A DNA stretch of 64,000 bases from UMGS1663 sp963558185 (GTDB taxonomy: Bacteria; Bacillota; Clostridia; TANB77; CAG-508), in assembly GCA_963558185.1 (NCBI GenBank), contig CAUWFE010000001.1, forward strand, positions 1-64,000. The letters are read 5' to 3'. This document shows positions 35,212-44,577 of the stretch, in pieces. The notes under the pieces were generated by a model, which saw nothing but the letters and a program-made list of their open reading frames with translations, made no database searches and was not told where the DNA came from. Each line of letters begins with the position of its first letter. Positions within the stretch are counted from its first letter, which is position 1. Position numbers and translations under genes: made by a program.

Positions 35212-35451
35212 GTGCTAGAATATAATTGTGAGAAAACATGTAAACCTGAAAAATGTAAGAATAAGAAATGTTGTGTAGACTTAATATTAACTATATTAAT
35301 TTCAGCACTAACATTAACAATAGGAATAATAATAGGAAATGCGTTAGCAGCAACTCTAATTTTACAACCAGCAATAATTATAAGTATTATATTATTTATA
35401 TTAATAATAGTAAGAACTATAATGTTAATTTGTGAAGTAAAAAGATGTTAA
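35212..35451 (+). CDS. Small Cys-rich membrane protein (79 aa), unknown
   Basis: A GTG start at 35212 follows GAGGTGATAAAT. The first 25 residues contain seven cysteines (YNCEKTCKPEKCKNKKCC), then two membrane helices (about 24-43 and 48-69) and a short tail with two more Cys. The Cys cluster may bind metal or be disulfide-linked. I do not recognise the family. It stands alone between dinB and dprA. Confidence 0.6.
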   Translation: MLEYNCEKTCKPEKCKNKKCCVDLILTILISALTLTIGIIIGNALAATLILQPAIIISIILFILIIVRTIMLICEVKRC

Positions 35452-35540
35452 TAAATATTAAAAACTAATGCTATATATGAGTATTTTGCTTTAGAAATCG
35501 GTAAGTTAAATTAAAATTAACATTACTTTTTAGCTTAAAA

Positions 35541-35569
35541 AAATCATGTGTGTTATTTACACATGATTT
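35541..35569 (+). terminator. Hairpin before dprA
   Basis: AAATCATGTGT (35541-35551) pairs with ACACATGATTT (35559-35569), a perfect 11-bp stem with a 7-base loop. It is followed by ACATAG rather than a T run. It may be a weak terminator after the small membrane gene or a leader element of dprA. Confidence 0.45.
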
Positions 35570-35589
35570 ACATAGAAAGGGATGGGAAT

Positions 35590-36441
35590 TTGGAAGAATT
35601 ACAATATTGGATATGGTTCTCAAAAATAACTAATTCAAAAGAAAAATATAAAATATTTAATGAATATAAAAGCCCTAAAAAAATATATGAATTATCAAAT
35701 GCACAAATAGAAAATTTAGAATATGGACAAGCAATCAAAAAAGAATTAAAAAACTCAAAATATAGAGAAAATTTAAAAAAGGAAGAACAGATATTAAAAG
35801 ATAAAAAAATATATCTTTTAACAAGAAATAATAAATATTATCCTCAAAGACTATGTAATATATATGATGCACCAATAAGTTTATATGCAAAAGGAAATAT
35901 AGAAATATTAAATAAAAAAACATTAGCAATGATAGGGTGTAGAGAAAATAGTTATTATGGAAAACAAGTAGCACTTACATTTTCATATCAATTATCAAAA
36001 AAAGGAATAAATATAATAAGTGGACTAGCTAAAGGAATAGATAGTTATTCACATATAGGAGCAATTAAAGCAAAAGCATCAACAATAGCTGTAATAGGTA
36101 GTGGATTAGATAATTTTTATCCAAAAGAAAACCAATGGCTTTATGATGAAATACTAAAAAATAATGGTTGCATAATTTCAGAATATCCATTAGAAACAAA
36201 ACCTAATAAAATAAATTTTCCAGCAAGAAATCGTATTATAAGTGGAATGTCCGAAGGAGTAATAGTAGTAGAAGCAAAAAGAAAAAGTGGAACAATGATT
36301 ACAGTTGATTTTGCCTTAGAACAGGGAAAAGAAGTATTTGTAGTACCAGGAAATATTACATCTAAAAATTCAGAAGGAACTAATAGCTTAATTCAAGAAG
36401 GGGCAAAATTAGTAACAAATATTGAAGAAATTATAATTTGA
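35590..36441 (+). CDS. dprA: DNA-processing protein DprA
   Basis: It loads RecA on incoming single-stranded DNA during transformation and recombination. The Rossmann-like core is intact: MIGCRENSYYGKQ, SGLAKGIDSYSHIGAI, AVIGSGLDNFYP, the FPARNRIISGMSEG signature, SGTMITVDFALEQGKEVFVVPG, and the closing NSLIQEGAKLV. The TTG at 35590 is preferred because upstream codons lie in a leader hairpin and GAAAGGGATG is before it. The 283-residue length lacks the C-terminal winged-helix domain of longer homologues. Confidence 0.92.
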   Translation: MEELQYWIWFSKITNSKEKYKIFNEYKSPKKIYELSNAQIENLEYGQAIKKELKNSKYRENLKKEEQILKDKKIYLLTRNNKYYPQRLCNIYDAPISLYAKGNIEILNKKTLAMIGCRENSYYGKQVALTFSYQLSKKGINIISGLAKGIDSYSHIGAIKAKASTIAVIGSGLDNFYPKENQWLYDEILKNNGCIISEYPLETKPNKINFPARNRIISGMSEGVIVVEAKRKSGTMITVDFALEQGKEVFVVPGNITSKNSEGTNSLIQEGAKLVTNIEEIII

Positions 36442-36467
36442 CAAACAATTTTCAAGTTTGCTATAAT
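36438..36467 (+). promoter_or_regulatory. Promoter of the MFS gene
   Basis: TTGACA (36438-36443) overlaps the dprA stop; an 18-bp spacer leads to TATAAT (36462-36467). Confidence 0.7.
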
Positions 36468-36512
36468 GTAACAAAAAAATAAACAATAACAACTAATGAA
36501 AAGGGGATGAAA

Positions 36513-37820
36513 ATGGAAGAAAATAAATCCAATGTACAAACAGTAGAAGCAAAAAAAGAACAAGCAGAAAATATATTAAAACAGAGAAAACAAAAAAATA
36601 TAAAAATATACCCAATATATAGAATGTTTACATGGGACTTATTATTTTATTATTCTATTATATATTTGTTTTTAACAATTGAAAAAGGATTAACTCCAGC
36701 AGAGGCACTCCAATTTGATGCTTTTTATATATTATTTAGAAGTATAGTTCAAATACCCTGTACACTACTAATTCAGAGAATAGGAAAGAGAAAAAGTATT
36801 ATAGTAGCAAATATAATTTTAATTATTCATATTGTAATAATTATGGCATCTAGGAACTTTATAGATTTATTAATGTCACAATTATTATGTGCATTTGCAT
36901 ATAATATAAAAAGTGTTTGTGAAACAGACATGCTTTATGATTCTTTAGAAGATGAAAAAGAAAGAGGAGTAAAATTTGCTAAAATAGATGGTAGAGCAAT
37001 GTCTTATTATTATTATATAGATGCGGTAACAGCTATTATTGCGAGTTTTACATTTGTAATTAATCCATATATACCAATGATATTATGTATGGCAATAATG
37101 ATAATAGCATTTGACATTTCTTTAAAATTTCAAAATGTACAATTACGTAAAGAAAAATATACAATAAAAAAAGAATTAAAAAGCATACGAACTTCAGTAA
37201 AAAATGTATTTAAATCTAAAAGGCTACGAGGCTTGCTAATTTTTAATGTAATATTTATAGGAATGATAAGAATAATGCAAACAACTAGAAATACAATACT
37301 TACAACAATTGGATTAGAAGAACAATACTTTGGTATTATTTTTGCAGTATTGGGTATTATTTCAGGAATTGCTGCAAAAAATCAAGGGAAAATACATAAA
37401 AAATATAGAAATAGAACACTTACATTCTTATCTGTTCCAATGGCAGCTTCGATGTTTTTATTAGGAATAATATTATTATTTAACATAAACAAAAACATAA
37501 TATTACCTATAATTTTACTACTTTTTGCAATTCAATATATAGCTAAAGGACCATATTATGTATTAATTAAACAGTATTTAAATAATTTTACAAATAGTGA
37601 AAAACGTATAAAAATTACAACAGCTAATAATTTATTTGAAAATTTATTTGTTTCAATTATATTATTTATATCCGCATTTATATTAGATAGAGCAACAATT
37701 GATTATTCAATGATTACAATTGGTGGAATAGTTATGCTAGCAATTATATGGTGCTTAGAATATATGAAAAAACGTGTAGGAAAACCAATGGAACAGTATA
37801 CAAAAAAAGATTTATTATGA
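36513..37820 (+). CDS. Major facilitator superfamily transporter
   Basis: About 12 hydrophobic segments after a charged, Lys/Gln-rich N-terminus of 35 residues. An MFS-like loop with RIGKRKSIIVAN lies between helices two and three. The central loop (about 210-235) is basic. The family resembles clostridial MFS proteins of unknown substrate. The ATG at 36513 is preferred to 36507 because AAAGGGG abuts the first. 435 residues. It has its own promoter. Confidence 0.82.
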   Translation: MEENKSNVQTVEAKKEQAENILKQRKQKNIKIYPIYRMFTWDLLFYYSIIYLFLTIEKGLTPAEALQFDAFYILFRSIVQIPCTLLIQRIGKRKSIIVANIILIIHIVIIMASRNFIDLLMSQLLCAFAYNIKSVCETDMLYDSLEDEKERGVKFAKIDGRAMSYYYYIDAVTAIIASFTFVINPYIPMILCMAIMIIAFDISLKFQNVQLRKEKYTIKKELKSIRTSVKNVFKSKRLRGLLIFNVIFIGMIRIMQTTRNTILTTIGLEEQYFGIIFAVLGIISGIAAKNQGKIHKKYRNRTLTFLSVPMAASMFLLGIILLFNINKNIILPIILLLFAIQYIAKGPYYVLIKQYLNNFTNSEKRIKITTANNLFENLFVSIILFISAFILDRATIDYSMITIGGIVMLAIIWCLEYMKKRVGKPMEQYTKKDLL

Positions 37821-37832
37821 TTAAAAATTTGC

Positions 37833-37861
37833 TTGCTTTTGTAAACGAAAAAATATATAAT
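37833..37861 (+). promoter_or_regulatory. Promoter of pyrG
   Basis: TTGCTT (37833-37838), 17 bp, TATAAT (37856-37861), 50 bp before the start codon. I see no pyrG attenuation leader (no GGGC start with hairpin). Confidence 0.65.
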
Positions 37862-37910
37862 AAAAAAAGTTAAAGAGATAATAAAATATAGTAAGAAAGA
37901 GGAATTAATT

Positions 37911-39521
37911 ATGAAAACAAAGTACATATTTGTAACAGGTGGAGTTGTATCAGGATTAGGAAAAGGCATTACAGCAGCATCATTAGGTCGTTTACTAAAA
38001 AATAGAGGATATAAAGTAGTAAATCAAAAATTCGATCCATATATAAATGTAGATCCAGGAACAATGAGTCCATATGAACATGGAGAAGTATTTGTTACAG
38101 AAGATGGTGCAGAAACTGACTTAGACTTAGGACATTATGAAAGATTTACTGATATAAATTTAAGTAAAAATTCAAGTGTATCTATGGGAAAGATATATCA
38201 AAGTGTATTAGAAAGAGAAAGAAGAGGAGATTATTTAGGAAAAACTGTACAAGTTATACCACATATCACTAATGCTATAAAAGAAAGAATATATGCATTT
38301 GAAAATACTGATGTAGACATAGTAATTACTGAATTAGGTGGAACAGTAGGAGATATAGAAGGTTTATCATTAATAGAAGCGATAAGACAAGTAGGACTAG
38401 AAAATAATCCTGAAGATGTACTATATATTCATGTTACTTTATTACCATATATAAGTGGTTCAAATGAAATAAAATCAAAACCAACACAGCATTCAGTAAA
38501 AGAATTACAGTCTTTTGGTATAAAACCAGATATATTAGTATGTAGAACAGAAATAGAAATTCCTGAAAATGTAAGAGAAAAGATAGCTTTATTCTGTAAT
38601 GTACGAAAAGAAGATGTTGTTGCTAACCGTACAGCCTCATGTTTATATGAAGTTCCACTTATGTTAGAAAAAGAAGGTTTAGCAAAAGATGTATGTAAAC
38701 ATTTAAGATTAGAAAATGAAGAACCACATAATGAAAAATGGGAAAAATTGGTTGAAAAAATAAAAAATGTACCAGAAGAAAAAATAGTAAATGTTGCAAT
38801 AGTTGGAAAATACATTAAATTAGAAGATTCATATTTATCTGTAATGGAAAGTTTGCAACATGCAGGATTTGAAAATGAAGTAAAAGTAAAAATTAAATTA
38901 ATAGATTCAGAAACAATAACTAAGAAAACAGTAAAAGAAAAATTAACTGGAATAGATGGAGTAATAATTCCAGGAGGATTTGGAAATAGAGGAATTGAAG
39001 GAAAAATTGAAACAATAAAATATGTAAGAGAAAATAATATACCACTTTTAGGAATATGTTTAGGGATGCAAATGACTGTAGTTGAATTTGCAAGAGATAT
39101 TTTAAAAATAGAAAATGCAAATTCAGAAGAATTTGATGAAATATGTGAAAATCCAGTAATACACATTATGAATTCGCAAAAAGATATTACTAAAAAAGGT
39201 GGAACAATGAGACTAGGAAGTTATCCATGTGTATTAAAAGAAGGAACATTAGCAAGAAAAATATATGGAACAGAAAAAATAGAAGAAAGACATAGACATC
39301 GTTTTGAATATAATAATGATTATAAAGAAAGGTTAGAACAAGCAGGATTAATTTGTTCTGGAACTTCGCCAGATGGAACTTTAGTAGAAATTGTAGAAAT
39401 GAATAATCATCCATTTTTCATTGCTTGCCAATTTCATCCTGAATTTAAATCAAGACCGGATAAACCAGCTCCGTTATTTGTAGCACTTATAAAAGCAATA
39501 AAAGATATTAAAAAAATTTAA
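37911..39521 (+). CDS. pyrG: CTP synthase
   Basis: It aminates UTP to CTP with glutamine. The N-terminal synthase domain has FVTGGVVSGLGKGITAASLG and DPYINVDPGTMSP. The C-terminal class-I glutamine amidotransferase domain has PGGFGNRG, the nucleophile Cys in LLGICLGMQ, and QFHPEFKSRP with the catalytic His and Glu. 536 residues, normal. Confidence 0.98.
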   Translation: MKTKYIFVTGGVVSGLGKGITAASLGRLLKNRGYKVVNQKFDPYINVDPGTMSPYEHGEVFVTEDGAETDLDLGHYERFTDINLSKNSSVSMGKIYQSVLERERRGDYLGKTVQVIPHITNAIKERIYAFENTDVDIVITELGGTVGDIEGLSLIEAIRQVGLENNPEDVLYIHVTLLPYISGSNEIKSKPTQHSVKELQSFGIKPDILVCRTEIEIPENVREKIALFCNVRKEDVVANRTASCLYEVPLMLEKEGLAKDVCKHLRLENEEPHNEKWEKLVEKIKNVPEEKIVNVAIVGKYIKLEDSYLSVMESLQHAGFENEVKVKIKLIDSETITKKTVKEKLTGIDGVIIPGGFGNRGIEGKIETIKYVRENNIPLLGICLGMQMTVVEFARDILKIENANSEEFDEICENPVIHIMNSQKDITKKGGTMRLGSYPCVLKEGTLARKIYGTEKIEERHRHRFEYNNDYKERLEQAGLICSGTSPDGTLVEIVEMNNHPFFIACQFHPEFKSRPDKPAPLFVALIKAIKDIKKI

Positions 39522-39535
39522 AAATTGTATAAAAA

Positions 39536-39581
39536 CACCTCTTTTTGGGAAATATGGATAAAAAGAAGAGGTGAATTTTTT
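39536..39581 (+). terminator. Hairpin after pyrG that also holds the sleB ribosome-binding site
   Basis: CACCTCTT (39536-39543) pairs with AAGAGGTG (39566-39573), followed by AATTTTTT. This is a terminator form for pyrG. The right arm GAGGTG is also the only Shine-Dalgarno for the sleB ATG at 39582, so transcripts reading through would have that site paired. Confidence 0.6.
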
Positions 39582-40268
39582 ATGAAAAAAATAAACAGAA
39601 AAGCATTAATAATATTAACATCAGTATTTATATTATTTATATTGTATAATGTATTTTTTAGAAATACACAAATTTTTGCACTTTCAAAATATGGCTCAAG
39701 AGGTTCAGAAGTAACACAAATACAAACAAAATTAAAACGATGGGGATATTATAAAGGTGGAATTGATGGGATATATGGAAGTCAAACATTAGAAGCAGTT
39801 AAATATTTCCAAAGAAAAAATGGATTAAAAGTAGATGGAATTGCTGGAAAACAAACATTAGAAGCAATGGGAATTATGAATAGTACAAATACTTCTAGTG
39901 GAAGTTCATCAAGTTATCAAAATAACCTAAATTTATTAGCAAGGGTAGTATATGGAGAAGCAAGAGGAGAACCTTATACAGGTCAAGTAGCTGTGGCAGC
40001 AGTAGTTTTAAATAGAGTAAAAAACTCAAATTTCCCAAACACTGTATCAGGGGTAGTATATCAAAAAGGTGCATTTGATGCAGTAGCAGATGGGCAAATT
40101 AATTTAACACCAAATTCAACAGCAAAAAAGGCAGCACAAGACGCATTAAATGGCTGGGATCCAACATATGGTGCAATATATTATTTTAACCCTAAAACAG
40201 CAACTAATAAATGGATTTGGTCAAGACCAATGACAGTAACTATTGGAAATCATAGATTTTGTAAATGA
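39582..40268 (+). CDS. sleB: Spore cortex-lytic enzyme SleB-type cell wall hydrolase
   Basis: A transglycosylase-type hydrolase of cortex peptidoglycan used in germination. N-terminal membrane or signal segment (about 7-24), a peptidoglycan-binding domain (about 36-92: LSKYGSRGSEVTQIQTKLKRWGYY to KQTLEAMG), a Ser-rich linker, and a Hydrolase_2 domain (about 112-228) with LLARVVYGEARGEPYTGQVAVAAVVLNRV carrying the catalytic Glu. 228 residues, typical. No ypeB partner follows. Confidence 0.9.
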   Translation: MKKINRKALIILTSVFILFILYNVFFRNTQIFALSKYGSRGSEVTQIQTKLKRWGYYKGGIDGIYGSQTLEAVKYFQRKNGLKVDGIAGKQTLEAMGIMNSTNTSSGSSSSYQNNLNLLARVVYGEARGEPYTGQVAVAAVVLNRVKNSNFPNTVSGVVYQKGAFDAVADGQINLTPNSTAKKAAQDALNGWDPTYGAIYYFNPKTATNKWIWSRPMTVTIGNHRFCK

Positions 40269-40307
40269 TAAAATATAAAACTTCCTTCGTAATTTTATAT
40301 AAAATAC

Positions 40308-40336
40308 TTGACATTTACATAAAAAAACAATATGAT
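40308..40336 (+). promoter_or_regulatory. Promoter of the aldose epimerase gene
   Basis: TTGACA (40308-40313), 17 bp, TATGAT (40331-40336). It places the transcript start near 40343, which excludes the upstream in-frame ATG at 40265 as start. Confidence 0.75.
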
Positions 40337-40369
40337 ATAGAATATAAAATAATGGAGGGACGAAGGATT

Positions 40370-41248
40370 ATGCATACGCAAATATTAACTTCGAAAATCG
40401 GTGCGGAGCTAATAAGTTTTAAGCTAGATGGAGAAGAAAGAATACACCAAGGAAAAAACTGCGTAGATAGCAATGGAAAAATATATTGGAAAAGACATTG
40501 GCCTATATTATTCCCAACAGTGGGAAAATGCAAAAAAAATCAAACTATTATGAATGGAAAAACATATGAAATACCACAACATGGTTTTGCAAGAGATATG
40601 GAATTTGAACCTATAACAAAATTAGATAATTTTCATTCATATGTATTAAAAAGCAATTCAAAATTATTAGAAAAATATCCATATGAATTTTCATTATATG
40701 TAACTTATAGACTAGATGAAAATAAAATTACTACAATATATAAAGTCATAAATGAAGGTAATACAGATATGCCATTTGGAATAGGAGGACATCCTGCTTT
40801 TAAAATAAATCAAAAAGACTTGTTAGAAGGAAACTATTATTTAGAATTTGAAGAAGAAGAAGAAAAAATACATTTTCTATATCTAGTAGATGGATTAGTT
40901 GGAACAGAATATGCAAAAAATATTATGATAGATAAGAAAAGAATTCCAATTAATTCAGAATCTTTTAAAAATGATGCAATTATTATGAAAGGCTTAACAT
41001 CAAATAAAATTACTTTAAAAAATAAAAGAACAGGAAGAAAAGTACTTAGTGTAGATTATACGGGCTTTCCATATTTAGGAATATGGTCAAAACCAAATGC
41101 ACCATTTATTTGTATAGAACCTTGGAAAACAACAGCAGACAATATACACTCAACAGGTGTATTCAGACAAAAAGTAGATATAATTTTATTACCACCAAAG
41201 CAAGAATATGAATGTAAATTTACAGTAGAATTTTTTAAAGAAATATAG
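40370..41248 (+). CDS. Aldose 1-epimerase family protein (LacX-like)
   Basis: It probably interconverts alpha and beta anomers of a hexose or hexose phosphate. Substrate-binding residues include LFPTVG, PQHGFARDMEF (catalytic His), FGIGGHPAFKI (second His) and the C-terminal CIEPWKTTAD with the catalytic Glu. The chosen start is ATG 40370 with GGAGGGACGAAGG upstream. 292 residues, typical for LacX-type members. The sugar is not known. Confidence 0.88.
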   Translation: MHTQILTSKIGAELISFKLDGEERIHQGKNCVDSNGKIYWKRHWPILFPTVGKCKKNQTIMNGKTYEIPQHGFARDMEFEPITKLDNFHSYVLKSNSKLLEKYPYEFSLYVTYRLDENKITTIYKVINEGNTDMPFGIGGHPAFKINQKDLLEGNYYLEFEEEEEKIHFLYLVDGLVGTEYAKNIMIDKKRIPINSESFKNDAIIMKGLTSNKITLKNKRTGRKVLSVDYTGFPYLGIWSKPNAPFICIEPWKTTADNIHSTGVFRQKVDIILLPPKQEYECKFTVEFFKEI

Positions 41249-41259
41249 AGGTAATAAAA

Positions 41260-41457
41260 ATGGATGTATTAAAAATAATAATAACAGTATTAGGCTATAT
41301 ATTACTAGTAATAAGTAGTATTTTAATATTTGATGCACGCCACATAACAGAAAAATGGTTTAGTTTTGGTGATAGAAATGAAGGTGTGCGAACATTAAAA
41401 ATAGTAGGATTTATTGCATTTATAATTGGTGGGCTAATGATAATATTTTCTAAATAG
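41260..41457 (+). CDS. Small membrane protein (65 aa), unknown
   Basis: Two membrane helices (about 5-24 and 47-63) flank a conserved-looking loop HITEKWFSFGDRNEGVR. GAGGTAA precedes the ATG, 11 nt after the epimerase gene, so it is probably in that operon. Similar small proteins occur widely in Clostridia, but I cannot name a function. Confidence 0.65.
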   Translation: MDVLKIIITVLGYILLVISSILIFDARHITEKWFSFGDRNEGVRTLKIVGFIAFIIGGLMIIFSK

Positions 41458-41486
41458 TTGCATAAATTAAAAAATTATGTTATTAT
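41458..41486 (+). promoter_or_regulatory. Promoter of the T-box/valS transcript
   Basis: TTGCAT (41458-41463), 17 bp, TATTAT (41481-41486), starting immediately after the small membrane gene's stop. Confidence 0.5.
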
Positions 41487-41519
41487 ATAAATATTATAAA
41501 AAAAATACAATAAAAAAGA

Positions 41520-41748
41520 GAAGTAAGTTTATACTTTCTAAACAGAGAATAGAAGCCAAAGGCTGTGAGCTTCTTATAGAAAATAAATTGAAAAGTAGCT
41601 TTTTTGTAGATATAGTGAAAATACAAAGTAAGTATATCCGTATAAGCCACGTTACAAGCTAATTAAGAAATAGATAGAAATATTTATATATTAAGGTGGT
41701 ACCGTAAGTTAAAACTTGCCCTTATACAGGGTAGGTTTTTATTTTTTT
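41520..41748 (+). promoter_or_regulatory. T-box riboswitch controlling valS
   Basis: The T-box sequence AAGGTGGTACCG (41693-41704) is followed by a terminator stem (AAACTTGCCCT 41712-41722 with AGGGTAGGTTT 41728-41738) and a T run. Upstream, a Stem I-like region begins near 41520 with base pairs TATACTT (41530-41536) and AAGTATA (41630-41636) and the distal GCC AAA GGCTGTGAG region. A GTA at 41628-41630, next to the basal stem, is a candidate Val specifier, but this is tentative. Uncharged tRNA-Val would stabilise the antiterminator. Confidence 0.88.
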
Positions 41749-41769
41749 ATTACATAAGGGGGAATAAAT

Positions 41770-44421
41770 TTGAAAGAAAAACACGAATTAGAAGGAAATT
41801 TCAATCCAAAAAATTTTGAAGAACAAATATATGAACAATGGGAAGAAAAAGAATATTTTAAACCTAGTGATGACCATAGCAAAAAGCCATTTACAATAGT
41901 AATGCCACCACCTAACATAACAGGAAAATTGCATATGGGGCATGCATTAGATGAAACAATACAAGATATGCTAATTAGATACAAAAGAATGCAAGGATAT
42001 AATGCACTTTGGATTCCAGGAACAGACCATGCTGCAATTGCAACAGAAGCAAAAATAGTAGCAAAAATGAAAGAAGCAGGAATAACAAAAGAAGATATAG
42101 GAAGAGAAGGTTTTTTAGAAAGAGCATGGGACTGGAAAAAAGAATATGGTGGAACAATTATAAATCAAATTAAAAAACTTGGATGTTCATGTGACTGGTC
42201 AAGAACAAGATTTACAATGGACGAAGAATTATCTAATGCAGTAAAACATGTATTTATAAGTCTATATGAAAAAGGTCTTATATATAAAGGCAAAAGAATG
42301 ATAAACTGGTGTCCATATTGTAATACATCAATATCAGATGCAGAAGTAGAATATGAAGAGGAAGCTACACATTTATGGCATATTCGTTACAAAATAAAAG
42401 GAGAAGATGGATATGTTATAGTAGCAACGACAAGACCAGAAACAATGTTAGGAGATACAGGTGTTGCAGTAAATCCAGAAGATGAAAGATATAAAAATAT
42501 AATAGGAAAAACAGTAATACTTCCTATTATGAATAAAGAAATTCCAATTATAGCAGATGAATTTGTAGAAAAAGAATTTGGAACAGGTGTCGTTAAACTA
42601 ACACCAGCTCACGATCCAAATGATTATGGAGCAGCTATAAGAAATAAATTAGATATTGTAGAAGTTTTTGATGAAAAAGGAAGAATGAAAGATTTAGTTC
42701 CACAATTAGAAGGTATGGATGCTTTAGCAGCAAGACATAAAATAGTAGAAATGCTAGAAAAATCAGGAGATTTAGTAAAAGTAGAAGACTATACACATAA
42801 TGTAGGAAAATGTTATCGTTGTCATAATAAAATAGAACCAAAAATTTCAGAGCAATGGTTTGTAAAAATGGAAGAACTAGCTAAACCAGCAATAGAAGCA
42901 GTAAAAAAACAAGAAATACGCTTTATACCAGAAAGATTTGACAAAACATATTATAATTGGATGGAAAATATCCAAGACTGGTGTATATCAAGACAATTAT
43001 GGTGGGGACATAGAATACCAGCATATTACTGTGATGACTGTGAAAATATAATGGTAGCAGGTACTAAACCAGAGAAATGTTCAAAATGTGGAAGTACACA
43101 TATATCACAAGACGAAGATACTTTAGATACATGGTTTAGTTCAGCATTATGGCCATTTTCTACACTAGGTTGGCCACAAGAAACAGAAGAATATAAGTAC
43201 TTCTTCCCAACCAATGTACTTGTAACAGGTTATGATATTATTTTCTTTTGGGTAGCAAGAATGATATTTTCAAGTATAGAACATACTGGAAAATATCCAT
43301 TTAAAGATATATTCATACATGGAATAGTAAGAGATAGCCAAGGCAGAAAAATGTCAAAAAGTTTAGGAAATGGAATAGATCCATTAGAAATAATTGATAA
43401 ATATGGAACAGATAGCTTAAGATTTTCATTAATACTTGGAATTACCGCTGGAAATGATATAAGATATATGCCAGAAAAATTAGAGTCAGCTTCTAACTTT
43501 GCAAACAAAATTTGGAATGCATCAAAATTTGTGTTAAATAATATTAGTATGCAAAATATAGAAGAAGAAAAAATAGGAAAAGAAGAATTACCAGAAAATT
43601 TATGCTATGAGGATAAATGGATAATTAGTAAATTAAATAGTTTGGTAAAAGAAGTAACAGAAAACATTGAAAATTATGATTTAGGTATTGCTTTACAAAA
43701 AGTATATGATTTTATGTGGAATGAATTTTGTGATTGGTATATAGAAATTGTAAAGACAAGACTATATGATGAAGAATGTACTACAAAACTACAAGCTATT
43801 TGGACATTAAACCATGTTCTAAAAAATTCTTTAAAATTACTTCATCCAATAATGCCATTTATAACAGAAAAAATATACAGTAATTTATATCATAATGATG
43901 AAAGCATAATGATATCTAAATGGCCAGAATATAAAGAAGAACACAATTTTATACAAGAAGAGGCAATGTTAGAGGAATTAAAAGAAATAATAGTTGGTAT
44001 TAGAAATTTAAGAACAAAAATGAATGTACATCCTTCTAAAAAAGCAAAATTAATTTTTGTTACAGAAAATAATCAATTATTAGAAGAATCTAAAAACTTT
44101 TTACTAAAAATGGGATATGGTTCAGAGTTATTGGTACAAACAGATAAAACTGGAATACCACAAAATGCAATGACAATATTAACAAAGAACTTACAAGTAT
44201 TTATTCCATTTGAAGAATTAGTAGATTTGCAAGCTGAAAAACAAAGATTAGAAGAAGAAAAGAAAAAATTAGAAGCAGAGGTACAAAGAGCAAGTAAAAT
44301 GTTAGCTAATCCAGGTTTTATAAATAAAGCACCTGAGCAAAAAATACAAGAAGAAAAACAGAAATTAGCAAAATATCAAGAAATGTTACAGTCTACAATA
44401 GAAAGACTACAAGAATTATAA
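41770..44421 (+). CDS. valS: Valyl-tRNA synthetase
   Basis: Class I synthetase: PPPNITGKLHMGHAL carries the HIGH-type motif, the editing domain (about 200-340) has ATTRPETMLGDT, KMSKSLGNGIDP is the KMSKS loop, and a C-terminal coiled coil (about 815-883) holds DLQAEKQRLEEEKKKLEAE. 883 residues, normal. It starts with TTG after AAGGGGG and is controlled by the T-box upstream. Confidence 0.97.
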   Translation: MKEKHELEGNFNPKNFEEQIYEQWEEKEYFKPSDDHSKKPFTIVMPPPNITGKLHMGHALDETIQDMLIRYKRMQGYNALWIPGTDHAAIATEAKIVAKMKEAGITKEDIGREGFLERAWDWKKEYGGTIINQIKKLGCSCDWSRTRFTMDEELSNAVKHVFISLYEKGLIYKGKRMINWCPYCNTSISDAEVEYEEEATHLWHIRYKIKGEDGYVIVATTRPETMLGDTGVAVNPEDERYKNIIGKTVILPIMNKEIPIIADEFVEKEFGTGVVKLTPAHDPNDYGAAIRNKLDIVEVFDEKGRMKDLVPQLEGMDALAARHKIVEMLEKSGDLVKVEDYTHNVGKCYRCHNKIEPKISEQWFVKMEELAKPAIEAVKKQEIRFIPERFDKTYYNWMENIQDWCISRQLWWGHRIPAYYCDDCENIMVAGTKPEKCSKCGSTHISQDEDTLDTWFSSALWPFSTLGWPQETEEYKYFFPTNVLVTGYDIIFFWVARMIFSSIEHTGKYPFKDIFIHGIVRDSQGRKMSKSLGNGIDPLEIIDKYGTDSLRFSLILGITAGNDIRYMPEKLESASNFANKIWNASKFVLNNISMQNIEEEKIGKEELPENLCYEDKWIISKLNSLVKEVTENIENYDLGIALQKVYDFMWNEFCDWYIEIVKTRLYDEECTTKLQAIWTLNHVLKNSLKLLHPIMPFITEKIYSNLYHNDESIMISKWPEYKEEHNFIQEEAMLEELKEIIVGIRNLRTKMNVHPSKKAKLIFVTENNQLLEESKNFLLKMGYGSELLVQTDKTGIPQNAMTILTKNLQVFIPFEELVDLQAEKQRLEEEKKKLEAEVQRASKMLANPGFINKAPEQKIQEEKQKLAKYQEMLQSTIERLQEL

Positions 44422-44429
44422 AAATCTAA

Positions 44430-44485
44430 AAAATGATAATAGGCACTTCATTGAAAATGAGATTCTCCTATTATCATTTTTAAGT
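44430..44485. terminator. Bidirectional terminator between valS and deoD
   Basis: A 14-bp stem, AAAATGATAATAGG (44430-44443) with CCTATTATCATTTT (44467-44480), has A-rich and T-rich sides that suit termination in both directions. Confidence 0.85.
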
Positions 44486-44577
44486 TTTTCTATATAACAA
44501 GGTTAAGTTTCCTTGTTTTTTTAGTATATTCGTAAAGTAAAATTCAAATGTAGCAAAGCCACTCTTATGATATTTTA

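Noticed and set aside
35548..35589. Upstream ATG start for dprA
   Set aside because: It is inside an 11-bp hairpin, and the added residues do not resemble DprA; the TTG at 35590 has a better ribosome-binding site.
41477..41662. Small open frame of 61 codons before valS
   Set aside because: It lies within the T-box leader and overlaps Stem I; no ribosome-binding site or family resemblance.
44430..44485. Small RNA gene at the valS/deoD hairpin
   Set aside because: Position between converging genes and the A/T-flanked stem are fully explained by a bidirectional terminator.
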